Shown: piece by piece, positions 17,791-25,883 of the stretch
How positions within the stretch are numbered: the first letter of the stretch is position 1
How the letters are laid out: the number at the start of each line of letters is the position of its first letter
From: Xanthomarina sp. F2636L
GTDB taxonomy: Bacteria; Bacteroidota; Bacteroidia; Flavobacteriales; Flavobacteriaceae
Assembly: GCF_026410195.1 (NCBI RefSeq)
Contig: NZ_JAPMLM010000068.1
Coordinates: 67,001-131,000 of the forward strand
Direction of reading: 5' to 3'
DNA: 64,000 nt
The notes under the pieces: model-generated
Told to the model about the DNA's origin: nothing
Seen by the model: the letters and a program-made list of their open reading frames with translations, nothing else
Database searches by the model: none
Position numbers and translations under genes: made by a program

Positions 17791-18789
17791 TTACTCATTC
17801 AGCATCTTCCAAAGCTTATCTTTTAACTCGGTAAGCCCTTGTTGTGCCACTGAGGAGATAAACATATATTCTACAGGTAGAGTTTTATCTAATTCTGCTC
17901 TTAACTCTGCTTTTAGTTCACTATCTAGCATATCGCTTTTGGAAATAACAACAAAGCGTTCTTTATCAAGAATCTCAGGATTGTAACGCTTTAATTCATC
18001 TAAAAGAATATCGTATTGCTTTCTAATATCAGGAGCATCTGCAGGAATTAAAAATAGTAACACTGAATTTCTTTCAATATGCCGTAAAAAGTAATGTCCA
18101 AGCCCTTTTCCTTCGGCAGCACCCTCAATAATTCCAGGAATATCTGCCATGACAAAAGTTTTAAAATCGCGATATTCCACAATGCCTAAATTAGGCTTTA
18201 GGGTTGTAAATTCGTAATCGGCAATTTTAGGTTTTGCAGCGCTAACTACAGAAAGTAAAGTTGATTTTCCGGCATTTGGAAAGCCTACCAAACCAACGTC
18301 TGCTAATATTTTAAGCTCTAAAATAATATCTAATTCTTGACCTGGAATTCCAGGTTGCGCATACCTTGGGGTTTGATTGGTAGATGTCTTAAAGTGCCAG
18401 TTTCCTCGGCCACCCATACCACCTTTAGCTATTATTCTCTCTTCTCTGTCTTCGGTAATTTCAAAAATAATATCGTTAGTTTCTCTGTCTCTAATTAGAG
18501 TTCCAAGAGGCACATCCATATACACATCTTCCCCATCTGCTCCAGTACTTCTACTTTTACCACCATGATCTCCATGACCTGCTTTAAAATGTCTTTTAAA
18601 CTTATAGGTGTAAAGTGTCCAAAGATTAGAGTTCCCTCGAATAATAACATGACCTCCACGCCCTCCATCTCCTCCATCTGGACCACCTTTTTCTACAAAT
18701 TTCTCTCTGTGCAAGTGCATAGAACCCTTACCTCCTTTTCCTGAAGATACATGCAATTTTACGTAGTCAACGAAATTTCCTTCTGTCAT
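17791..18789 (-). CDS. obg: GTPase Obg (short form, no C-terminal OCT domain)
   Basis: Obg is an essential ribosome-associated GTPase. The N-terminal glycine-rich Obg fold spans residues 1-158 ([17 protein letters not shown]). The G domain follows: G1 GFPNAGKS at 169-176, switch region with [10 protein letters not shown]3 [11 protein letters not shown]4 SKSD and G5 SSVAQQG. At 332 residues it lacks the OCT domain found in some Firmicutes Obg proteins, which is usual for Bacteroidota. The start follows convention ([11 protein letters not shown]). It lies downstream of the hpt-adk gene by 97 bases and directly upstream of the ion channel gene. Confidence 0.96.
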   Translation of the reverse strand: MTEGNFVDYVKLHVSSGKGGKGSMHLHREKFVEKGGPDGGDGGRGGHVIIRGNSNLWTLYTYKFKRHFKAGHGDHGGKSRSTGADGEDVYMDVPLGTLIRDRETNDIIFEITEDREERIIAKGGMGGRGNWHFKTSTNQTPRYAQPGIPGQELDIILELKILADVGLVGFPNAGKSTLLSVVSAAKPKIADYEFTTLKPNLGIVEYRDFKTFVMADIPGIIEGAAEGKGLGHYFLRHIERNSVLLFLIPADAPDIRKQYDILLDELKRYNPEILDKERFVVISKSDMLDSELKAELRAELDKTLPVEYMFISSVAQQGLTELKDKLWKMLNE

Positions 18790-18886
18790 ATTATTTTTCT
18801 AAACCTGTTTGTTTGTATACAAGCAAGTACGATTTGTTTTTAATGAAACTTATTATATTGAATTCCCGTTTTTTAAGGAATGATAT

Positions 18887-19996
18887 TTATAACTTATCAA
18901 TTACTAGGCTTAGACGCTTGGTAATTTCTTCGATGTTTCCAACACCATCGACACCAAAATATTTATTTTGAGCCGAGTAGAAATCTTTTAATATAGCTGT
19001 TTTACTATAGTATTCTTTAATTCTATTTCTAATAATGCTTTCGTCTGCATCATCTGGGCGCCCACTTGTTTTACCTCTTTCTAATAGACGTTCTACTAAA
19101 ATCTCATCATCAACTTCCAAAGCAACCATGGCATCAATTTGAGAATCCTTACTATCCATAAGTATATCTAAAGCTTCAGCTTGAGCATTTGTACGAGGAA
19201 AACCATCAAAAATAAAACCTTTAGCATCAGCATTCTTCTCAACTTCAGCATTTAACATGTCTATGGTTACTTGGTCCGGAACTAATTGGCCTTTATCCAT
19301 ATAAGATTTGGCTATCATTCCTAATGCTGTTTCATTTTTTATATTAAAACGAAACACATCGCCAGTTGAAATATGGATGAGATTATATTTTTCCTTTAAA
19401 AAATTAGCTTGTGTTCCTTTGCCTGCTCCTGGAGGGCCAAATAGCACGATATTAGTCATATGTTGTGTTGTTTTTAATTGATATATTTCAGGTAAATCTC
19501 TACCTAAACCGTTATAGTCTAAACCATAGCCTACAATAAATTTGTTAGGTATTTCAATTCCTATATAATGTAGTTTAAAATCTTTTTTATATGCTGTAGG
19601 CTTGTAAAACAACGTAGCAATTATAAGCTGTTTTACCTTCTCACTTTTAAATATTCTGTGAACTTCCTCAAGCGTGTTGCCTGAATCGATAATATCTTCT
19701 AAAATAACTACAGTTCTTCCGCTTAAATCTTGGGTTAATCCAATTAAACGTTGAATATCTTCAGTCGATTTTACGCCTTCATATGAAGCCAATTTAATAA
19801 AGGTGACCTCGCAAGGTTTCGGATATTTTTTAACAAAATCGCTAACAAACATAAACGAACCGTTCAAAATACCAATAAATACTGGAACTTCGTCCTTAAG
19901 GTCTTCTGCTATTTCCATAGCCATACGTTGAACCGTTTTCTGTATCTCCTCTTCAGAAATAAATGGCTTAAATTGTAAATCGTTGAGTTTAACCAC
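18887..19996 (-). CDS. Fused hypoxanthine phosphoribosyltransferase-adenylate kinase
   Basis: One uninterrupted 369-residue frame carries two purine enzymes. Residues 1 to about 175 form a hypoxanthine phosphoribosyltransferase: VPVFIGILNGSFMF, the PRPP loop VVILEDIIDSGNTL, and a C-terminal VGYGLDYNGLGRDLPEIY. Residues 180-369 form a short-type adenylate kinase: P-loop GPPGAGKGTQ, HISTGDVFR, FDGFPRT, and LLERGKTSGRPDD, without the zinc-finger LID. The linker is about ten residues, and a Met at 180 begins the kinase, so internal initiation is possible. Fusion couples purine salvage to the AMP/ATP balance. I saw no frameshift, so the fusion is real in this sequence. A -7 box lies just upstream. 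Confidence 0.94.
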   Translation of the reverse strand: MVKLNDLQFKPFISEEEIQKTVQRMAMEIAEDLKDEVPVFIGILNGSFMFVSDFVKKYPKPCEVTFIKLASYEGVKSTEDIQRLIGLTQDLSGRTVVILEDIIDSGNTLEEVHRIFKSEKVKQLIIATLFYKPTAYKKDFKLHYIGIEIPNKFIVGYGLDYNGLGRDLPEIYQLKTTQHMTNIVLFGPPGAGKGTQANFLKEKYNLIHISTGDVFRFNIKNETALGMIAKSYMDKGQLVPDQVTIDMLNAEVEKNADAKGFIFDGFPRTNAQAEALDILMDSKDSQIDAMVALEVDDEILVERLLERGKTSGRPDDADESIIRNRIKEYYSKTAILKDFYSAQNKYFGVDGVGNIEEITKRLSLVIDKL

Positions 19997-20018
19997 TAGT
20001 TATATTTTTTTAGAAATG

Positions 20019-20026
20019 CAAAGATA
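20019..20026 (-). promoter_or_regulatory. -7 box of the hpt-adk gene
   Basis: Minus strand TATCTTTG, matching TAnnTTTG, 22 bases before the ATG at 19996. No obvious -33 element. Confidence 0.45.
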
Positions 20027-20080
20027 ATCATTTGATTAAGGTTTTACGAATTCTAATTTAGATTGTTTTAGATTTAGTTT

Positions 20081-20108
20081 TTTGAAAGGGTTTTGATTCG
20101 TACTTTTG
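20081..20108 (+). promoter_or_regulatory. Promoter of purK-purE
   Basis: A -33 TTTG at 20081-20084 is followed after 16 bases by TACTTTTG at 20101-20108, a full -7 match. The predicted transcript start near 20113 falls between the TTG at 20106 and the ATG at 20124, which favours the ATG as the true purK start. Confidence 0.6.
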
Positions 20109-20123
20109 TGGAAAATCGAATCA

Positions 20124-21284
20124 ATGAATTTTTTCTCTTCAACTTTTAAACTTGGGATTTTAGGTGGTGGCCAATTGGGTAAAATGTTACTTTACGACAC
20201 CAGAAAATTTGACATCTATACATCGGTTTTAGACGCTAGCAATGAAGCGCCTTGTAAAACTGCTTGTAACGAGTTTCATTTAGGTGATTTGATGAATTAT
20301 GATGCTGTTTACAACTTTGGAAAAGAAGTTGATGTGCTAACCTTCGAAATTGAAAACGTAAATACTCAAGCTCTTGAGGCCTTAGAAAAGGAAGGTGTAA
20401 AAGTTTTTCCTTCGTCTAGGACCTTACGTACCATTCAAAATAAGGCAACTCAAAAATTATTTTATAGAGATCATGGTATTCCGACAGCCGATTTTTCAAG
20501 ATTTGCTTACGCTTCTGAAATTATAGATGCTGTGCATAATGGGGGTTTAAAATATCCATTTGTTTGGAAAAGTGCTCAATTTGGCTACGATGGCAATGGT
20601 GTTAAAATAGTTAGAACAGAAGCCGATTTAAAAGATTTACCAAATGTGGAATGCATTACAGAAGATATGATTCCTTTTAAAAATGAATTGGCGGTTATTG
20701 TTGCTAGAAATGCTAAAGGAGACCTTGCTACGTATCCTGTTGTGGAAATGGAATTCCATCCAGAAGCCAATCAGGTGGAATATGTAATTTGTCCCGCTAG
20801 AATAGATGAAAAAGTGGCTAAAAAAGCAATTGAAATAGCTTTAAAAGTATCTCAAGCATTTAATCATGTTGGTTTATTGGCTGTGGAAATGTTTCAAACA
20901 CAAGACGATAAAATCATTGTTAACGAAGTGGCACCAAGACCTCATAATTCTGGGCACCATACCATAGAATCTAGTTACACTTCACAATTTGAACAACATT
21001 TAAGAGCTATTTTAAATTTACCTTTGGGTAAAACAGATAGTCAAGTTGGAGGGATTATGGTCAATTTAGTTGGCGCAGAAGGTCATACTGGAAATGTGGT
21101 ATATCAAAATATTGAAGACATTATGAACATGCCTGGAGTAACACCACATATATATGGTAAAAAGCAAACGCGACCTTTCCGAAAAATGGGACATGTTACG
21201 ATAGTAAACAAAGATTTAAACGAAGCAAGAAAAATTGCAGAAAAAGTTAAAAATACGATTAAAGTTATAAGCGAAGAATTATGA
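20124..21284 (+). CDS. purK: N5-carboxyaminoimidazole ribonucleotide synthetase
   Basis: PurK carries out the ATP-dependent carboxylation of AIR in de novo purine synthesis. The ATP-grasp fold is complete: LGILGGGQLGKML at the N-terminus, FVWKSAQFGYDGNG in the ATP-binding lobe, and VNEVAPRPHNSGHHTIE carrying the metal ligands. The ATG at 20124 is preferred over a TTG 18 bases upstream because the TTG overlaps the -7 box. The last four bases (ATGA) overlap the purE start, so the two are translationally coupled. Length (386 residues from this start) is typical. Confidence 0.96.
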   Translation: MNFFSSTFKLGILGGGQLGKMLLYDTRKFDIYTSVLDASNEAPCKTACNEFHLGDLMNYDAVYNFGKEVDVLTFEIENVNTQALEALEKEGVKVFPSSRTLRTIQNKATQKLFYRDHGIPTADFSRFAYASEIIDAVHNGGLKYPFVWKSAQFGYDGNGVKIVRTEADLKDLPNVECITEDMIPFKNELAVIVARNAKGDLATYPVVEMEFHPEANQVEYVICPARIDEKVAKKAIEIALKVSQAFNHVGLLAVEMFQTQDDKIIVNEVAPRPHNSGHHTIESSYTSQFEQHLRAILNLPLGKTDSQVGGIMVNLVGAEGHTGNVVYQNIEDIMNMPGVTPHIYGKKQTRPFRKMGHVTIVNKDLNEARKIAEKVKNTIKVISEEL

Positions 21285-21763
21285 GCAAAGTAGGAATCAT
21301 CATGGGAAGCAAAAGTGACTTACCAGTCATGCAAGAAGCCATAGATATTTTAAAAGATTTTAAAATAAACGTGGAAGTGGATATTGTTTCAGCGCATAGA
21401 ACTCCAGAAAAACTTTTCGATTATGGCAAGCATGCTCATACCCGTGGGTTTTCGGTAATAATAGCAGGAGCCGGAGGTGCTGCACATTTACCCGGAATGA
21501 TAGCCTCCTTATCGCCTCTTCCTATTATTGGAGTTCCTGTAAAAAGCAGTAATTCTATAGATGGATGGGATTCTGTTTTATCGATTCTACAAATGCCTGG
21601 AGGCGTTCCTGTAGCAACAGTTGCTTTAAATGGCGCAAAAAATGCTGGAATTCTAGCTGCACAGATTATTGGAAGTACAGACTCGGCTGTTTTAGATAAA
21701 ATAATAGCTTACAAAGAGGAACTTAAAACCAAAGTAATAGCATCTGCTAAAGATATAAAATAA
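21281..21763 (+). CDS. purE: N5-carboxyaminoimidazole ribonucleotide mutase, class I
   Basis: PurE converts N5-CAIR to CAIR, the step after PurK. The 160-residue protein starts with VGIIMGSKSDLPVM, the phosphate-binding signature, followed by SAHRTPEKLFDY with the catalytic His, and later AGAGGAAHLPGM and GVPVKSS. The class I form works with PurK, which matches the gene pair. It overlaps purK by four bases and is followed by a strong terminator. Confidence 0.97.
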   Translation: MSKVGIIMGSKSDLPVMQEAIDILKDFKINVEVDIVSAHRTPEKLFDYGKHAHTRGFSVIIAGAGGAAHLPGMIASLSPLPIIGVPVKSSNSIDGWDSVLSILQMPGGVPVATVALNGAKNAGILAAQIIGSTDSAVLDKIIAYKEELKTKVIASAKDIK

Positions 21764-21765
21764 AA

Positions 21766-21790
21766 AAACCTCGACTTTTGGTCGAGGTTT
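21766..21790 (+). terminator. Terminator of purKE
   Basis: Perfect 10-base arms AAACCTCGAC and GTCGAGGTTT with a 5-base loop, starting 3 bases after the purE stop. Confidence 0.9.
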
Positions 21791-21974
21791 TAATCGCTAT
21801 TAATCAATTATTTTTAAGAGTCACTTAAAACTCTCATGAAAAATCTAATGCAAAAGTAGTACTTATATTCAATTCTGTTAACACTAAAATCATAAAATAA
21901 AGTTAATAATTTCAATTTATATCGCTTTGTAAGAAAAGCAATACACTGAATATCAATTAGAAGCATTCATAAAA

Positions 21975-24011
21975 ATGAACATCCTTAATAAAGTTTTCGA
22001 CACACCATTTCAAACAGCACCATTTTCTAAAATTAAAAATGAGTTTTTTTTACCTGCTTTTATAAAAGCCATAGAAAAAGCAAAACAAGAGATTGATGCT
22101 ATTACAAATAATTCTGAAACTCCTACTTTTAAAAATACCATTGAGGCTTTAGATTTTTCCGGTGAAGAACTAGATAGGATTTCAAGTATCTTTTTTAATT
22201 TAAATTCTGCCGAAACCAGCGAAGAAATTCAGAAAATCGCCCAGGAAGTATCTCCTCTTTTATCCGAATTTAGTAACGATATTACTTTAAATGAAGCACT
22301 TTTTAAACGTGTAAAGACTGTTTATAATGTAAAAGACAGCTTAAATCTAAACACGGAACAACAAACACTTCTGGACAAAAAATATAAAGGTTTTTCTAGA
22401 AATGGTGCTAATTTATCTGAGGATAAAAAACTACAACTAAGAGATATTGATAAAAAATTAAGTCAGCTAAAATTAAAGTTTGGCGAAAATGTTCTGGCTG
22501 AAACCAATAAGTTTGAAATGCTGATTACCAATGAAGAAGACTTAGCTGGCTTACCTGAAGGCGCTAAAGAAGCTGCTCAGCAATTAGCAGAAGCTAAAAA
22601 CCAAGAAGGCTGGTTGATTACTTTAGATTACCCAAGTTATATTCCTTTTATGACTTATGCTGACAACAGAGACTTACGTAAAAAACTAGCCATTGCCTCT
22701 GGAGCAAAAGCCTTTAAGAACGATGCTTTAGACAATCAGGAAAACGTTTTGCAAATTGTTAAACTCCGTCATCAAAGAGCTAATTTATTAGGTTATAAAA
22801 CACATGCGCATTTTGTTCTTGAAGAGCGTATGGCTAAAACTCCAGAGAAAGTAGAAACTTTTTTAAACGAACTTCTGGAAAAAGCAAAACCTGCAGCCTT
22901 GAATGAATTTAAAGAATTGGAAGATTTTGCTAAAGAATTAGATGGCATTGACCAATTACAAAAATGGGACGGTAGCTATTACTCCGAAAAATTAAAACAG
23001 AAGCGTTTCGATTTAGACGACGAAAAACTAAAACCTTATTTTAAACTTGAAAACGTGATACAAGGTGTTTTTACTATTTCGGAAAAATTATATGGTTTGC
23101 ATTTTGAAGAAATTTCGACCATCGATACCTACCATGACGATGTTTTAACCTATAAAGTTACAAACGACAAAGGCGAATTGGTTTCTATTTTTTATGCCGA
23201 TTTCTTTCCAAGACCTGGAAAAAGAAATGGGGCCTGGATGACTTCTTATAAACCTCAATATGTAAAAGATGGTGAAAATTCTCGTCCGCATATTTCTATA
23301 GTTTGCAATTTTACAAAACCAACAAAAAGCAAACCTTCACTTTTAACTTTTAACGAAGTAACTACTTTATTTCACGAGTTTGGTCATGCTTTACATGGCA
23401 TGTTAGCCAATACCACCTATCCGAGTATTTCTGGAACCAGTGTGTTCTGGGATTTTGTAGAATTACCAAGTCAGGTTTTAGAGAACTGGTGTTATGAAAA
23501 AGAAGCTTTGGAGTTATTTGCTACTCATTATCAAACTGGAGACCTGATTCCTATGGCTTTAATTGAGAAAATAAAAGCATCTTCTACTTTTCATGAAGGC
23601 ATGCAAACGTTACGTCAATTAAGTTTTGGTTTATTGGACATGAGTTGGCACGCCAGTGAGACTCCAGAGAATATAAAAAATGTCAAAGCACATGAACTAG
23701 AAGCTTTTGAAAATACCAAACTATATCCAGATGTAGCAGAAAACTGCATGAGCACCTCATTTTCACATATTTTTCAGGGAGGCTACAGCTCTGGATACTA
23801 CAGTTATAAATGGGCAGAGGTTCTGGATGCAGATGCTTTTGAATTCTTTAAAGAAAAAGGCATTTTCAATAAGGAGGTTGCCACGAAATTTAAAGAATTT
23901 GTTTTATCTCAGGGAGGCACAGAAGATCCAATGATTCTATATAAGCGTTTTAGAGGGCATGAACCTCAACCAGACGCTTTATTAAAACGTGCTGGATTGA
24001 TAAAAAAGTAG
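21975..24011 (+). CDS. M3 family metallopeptidase (oligopeptidase A / Dcp type)
   Basis: The 678-residue enzyme belongs to the M3A zinc oligopeptidases that degrade short peptides. The zinc signature HEFGHALHG begins at His467, with the Glu ligand in the following ELPSQVLENW segment. The C-terminal channel region has SFSHIFQGGYSSGYYSY, a conserved substrate-binding stretch. There is no signal peptide, so it is cytoplasmic, like oligopeptidase A and Dcp, which cannot be told apart here. It ends 41 bases before the sigma factor gene, whose -7 box follows the stop directly. Confidence 0.93.
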   Translation: MNILNKVFDTPFQTAPFSKIKNEFFLPAFIKAIEKAKQEIDAITNNSETPTFKNTIEALDFSGEELDRISSIFFNLNSAETSEEIQKIAQEVSPLLSEFSNDITLNEALFKRVKTVYNVKDSLNLNTEQQTLLDKKYKGFSRNGANLSEDKKLQLRDIDKKLSQLKLKFGENVLAETNKFEMLITNEEDLAGLPEGAKEAAQQLAEAKNQEGWLITLDYPSYIPFMTYADNRDLRKKLAIASGAKAFKNDALDNQENVLQIVKLRHQRANLLGYKTHAHFVLEERMAKTPEKVETFLNELLEKAKPAALNEFKELEDFAKELDGIDQLQKWDGSYYSEKLKQKRFDLDDEKLKPYFKLENVIQGVFTISEKLYGLHFEEISTIDTYHDDVLTYKVTNDKGELVSIFYADFFPRPGKRNGAWMTSYKPQYVKDGENSRPHISIVCNFTKPTKSKPSLLTFNEVTTLFHEFGHALHGMLANTTYPSISGTSVFWDFVELPSQVLENWCYEKEALELFATHYQTGDLIPMALIEKIKASSTFHEGMQTLRQLSFGLLDMSWHASETPENIKNVKAHELEAFENTKLYPDVAENCMSTSFSHIFQGGYSSGYYSYKWAEVLDADAFEFFKEKGIFNKEVATKFKEFVLSQGGTEDPMILYKRFRGHEPQPDALLKRAGLIKK

Positions 24012-24022
24012 AATTTTTAGTC

Positions 24023-24030
24023 TATTTTTG
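24023..24030 (+). promoter_or_regulatory. -7 box of the first sigma factor gene
   Basis: TATTTTTG matches TAnnTTTG and lies 22 bases before the ATG. A TTG at 23997-23999, 23 bases upstream, could serve as the -33 element, though it sits inside the end of the peptidase gene. Confidence 0.5.
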
Positions 24031-24052
24031 AATTAAACTGTTCAAAAGAACT

Positions 24053-24607
24053 ATGCCAAAACACCTTATAAATCCGAATACATGGATTGACAAGTATTCC
24101 GATTATCTTTTCAATTTCACTATTTCTCGTGTAAACGATAGAGAGAAAGCCAAAGATTTGGTTCAGGACACTTTTTTTGCTGGTTTAAAATCTATGAAGA
24201 ATTTTAAAGGTGAAGCTAGCGAACGTACCTGGCTGATTTCAATTTTAAAACGAAAGATTATTGATCATTATAGGAAAATTAATTCCATTAAAGGCAAAGC
24301 TGAAATTAGAGTGGAATTTAATTCTGAAGACGACGAAGGAAGTTGGTTAGAAAAAAGAGTAGCAGATACAGATTATAAAACAGCCGAAGACACCATGGTT
24401 AACATTGAACTTGGTGATGCTATTTATGATTGTTTAAGTAAACTACCTAAAAAACAAGCAACCGTTTTTAGATTGAAAACCATAGAAGGACTAGAAACAG
24501 AAACAATTTGTAATGATTTGAATATCACAGCGTCTAACCTATGGGTAATTGTACATAGAGCAAGAATAGCCATGGCAGAGTGTATGGAAAAAAACTGGTT
24601 TAAATAA
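24053..24607 (+). CDS. ECF-type RNA polymerase sigma factor
   Basis: A 184-residue group IV sigma-70 factor. Region 2 covers residues about 10-75, with NDREKAKDLVQDTFFAGL and the -10 recognition helix ASERTWLISILKRKIIDHYRK. Region 4 covers about 125-180, with LSKLPKKQATVFRLKTIEGL and the helix-turn-helix ICNDLNITASNLWVIVHRAR. The next gene starts 2 bases after the stop and looks like a small anti-sigma partner. The signal that triggers it is not visible. Confidence 0.93.
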   Translation: MPKHLINPNTWIDKYSDYLFNFTISRVNDREKAKDLVQDTFFAGLKSMKNFKGEASERTWLISILKRKIIDHYRKINSIKGKAEIRVEFNSEDDEGSWLEKRVADTDYKTAEDTMVNIELGDAIYDCLSKLPKKQATVFRLKTIEGLETETICNDLNITASNLWVIVHRARIAMAECMEKNWFK

Positions 24608-24609
24608 CA

Positions 24610-24885
24610 ATGAAAGAGCTAAAGAAAAAATCATATTTGTTTATATCCTGTGACGAAGCACAACATATTTGCGACAAAGCACAGTATAATGAAGCTTCTT
24701 CTTGGGAGAAGGTCAAATTAAAACTTCGTTACATCTGGTGTCGCATAACTCGAGCTTATGTAACTAGAAATATTAAATTAACTGAAGCCATTAAAGCATC
24801 TAAAGCAACTTGTTTAAACGCTTCCGAAAAAGAGTTTCTGCAACAAAATCTTCAGCAAGAATTAAAAAAACAAGAGCAGTCCTAA
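24610..24885 (+). CDS. Small anti-sigma-like protein with a partly lost zinc motif
   Basis: This 91-residue soluble protein begins 2 bases after the sigma factor stop. The core (SCDEAQHICDKAQYNEAS, then EKVKLKLRYIWCRITRAY) aligns by eye with short zf-HC2 anti-sigma factors whose pattern is C...A...S, then LRLHLxxCxxC. The first Cys is kept (Cys14) and so is the central Cys44, but the His expected before it is Arg40 and the last Cys is Thr47, so zinc binding as in standard family members is unlikely. Its last 24 bases overlap the convergent downstream gene. The anti-sigma role is inferred from position and this partial motif. Confidence 0.7.
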   Translation: MKELKKKSYLFISCDEAQHICDKAQYNEASSWEKVKLKLRYIWCRITRAYVTRNIKLTEAIKASKATCLNASEKEFLQQNLQQELKKQEQS

Positions 24886-25695
24886 CAACCAATATATCGG
24901 GATTGCTTCCACCCAAAACGAACTGTAATAAGGTCTTTGCTTTCTACTTGCAAATATTAAAAACAATAAAGTTATAAGCGTTATTATTAGTAAGACTAAC
25001 GCGCCATAATTATTTAATTCATTTTTAAAGAATTCTAAAAAGAAAAATACCATTAACAAAAGTACGCCAGTTATTTTGGTTTTCTTAACTCCTATTTGTT
25101 GAGGAATGGTTGCTAATTTTAAGCTATCATAATTTAAGTCTCTAATTTCAAACGGAAACATTAAAACAGTCACAAATACAAATCGTTGAATGGCGGTAAT
25201 TATTACATCTGCATTTATATGAATATTATTATTAAGCAATGGTAAAACTACGGTTACACCAGCCCAAACCAAAGCAATTATATACACTTTTAAACCGCTA
25301 ATATTCCGCAGGTTTTTATGTTTGTCATAAATTACTTTTTTTGGTAAGAATGGAATAGCATATAAAAAAGTAATCACTCCAAATATTAAAATAATTATTA
25401 GTGTTTTAAACTCTAACTGCAATGCATAATAGCACATAAGTATAAAACATAGAAATGAAAACAATTGAATCAATTTTAGCCAGCTTGTTAAACTTCTATG
25501 ATGAAAACGTGCCAAGCCAAAATACTTCACAAAATTGTAACCAGAAATGGAGGCGAAAAAGATAAAATAAAGTACGGTTCCGTCATATGGAATCTGAAAT
25601 TCCAAGAGCGTAATCCAAGATAAAGCAAAAACAGATAAAGCCACGTGAATGCTGCTATCTAAATAAAAAATGAATATTTGCTTCAACAAACTCAT
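24862..25695 (-). CDS. UbiA-like prenyltransferase-fold membrane protein
   Basis: The 277-residue inner-membrane protein has about eight or nine hydrophobic segments. A loop near residue 180 (FPFEIRDLNYDSLKLATIPQ) resembles the second Asp-rich motif of the UbiA family. The first motif, expected to contain NDxxD, is here SGYNFVKYFGLA, which lacks the aspartates. Activity as a prenyltransferase is therefore doubtful. The gene's 3' end overlaps the end of the convergent small anti-sigma-like gene by 24 bases. A TACTTTTG box (25700-25707, minus strand) lies only 5 bases before the ATG, which would imply a very short leader or a later start. Confidence 0.7.
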   Translation of the reverse strand: MSLLKQIFIFYLDSSIHVALSVFALSWITLLEFQIPYDGTVLYFIFFASISGYNFVKYFGLARFHHRSLTSWLKLIQLFSFLCFILMCYYALQLEFKTLIIILIFGVITFLYAIPFLPKKVIYDKHKNLRNISGLKVYIIALVWAGVTVVLPLLNNNIHINADVIITAIQRFVFVTVLMFPFEIRDLNYDSLKLATIPQQIGVKKTKITGVLLLMVFFFLEFFKNELNNYGALVLLIITLITLLFLIFASRKQRPYYSSFWVEAIPIYWLLGLLLFF

Positions 25696-25781
25696 AAAAC
25701 AAAAGTACGCAAAGTGTTAATAATCTTTCTAATTGGTTGAAAACTTTAGTTTTCATTAACAAAAAAACGTGATTTATTGCG

Positions 25782-25789
25782 TAATTTTG
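25782..25789 (+). promoter_or_regulatory. -7 box of gcvP
   Basis: TAATTTTG, a full match, 94 bases before the gcvP ATG, giving a long leader that contains an inverted repeat (25806-25830). No -33 TTG is visible. Confidence 0.45.
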
Positions 25790-25805
25790 CGCTTTAAAAA
25801 ACAGA

Positions 25806-25830
25806 CTATCAAACTTAATTAAATTGATAG
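25806..25830 (+). promoter_or_regulatory. Inverted repeat in the gcvP leader
   Basis: CTATCAA (25806-25812) and TTGATAG (25824-25830) form a 7-base stem with an AT-rich 11-base loop that itself contains TTAATTAA. It could be an RNA hairpin or a repressor operator. It does not look like a glycine riboswitch. Confidence 0.4.
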
Positions 25831-25883
25831 CCCATTAAAACGGAATATTCGAGAAATCGGACACTTAACACAACTAAATTTTA

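Noticed and set aside
25696-25883. Glycine riboswitch ahead of gcvP
   Set aside because: Only a simple 7-base inverted repeat is visible; the paired glycine aptamer pattern is absent.
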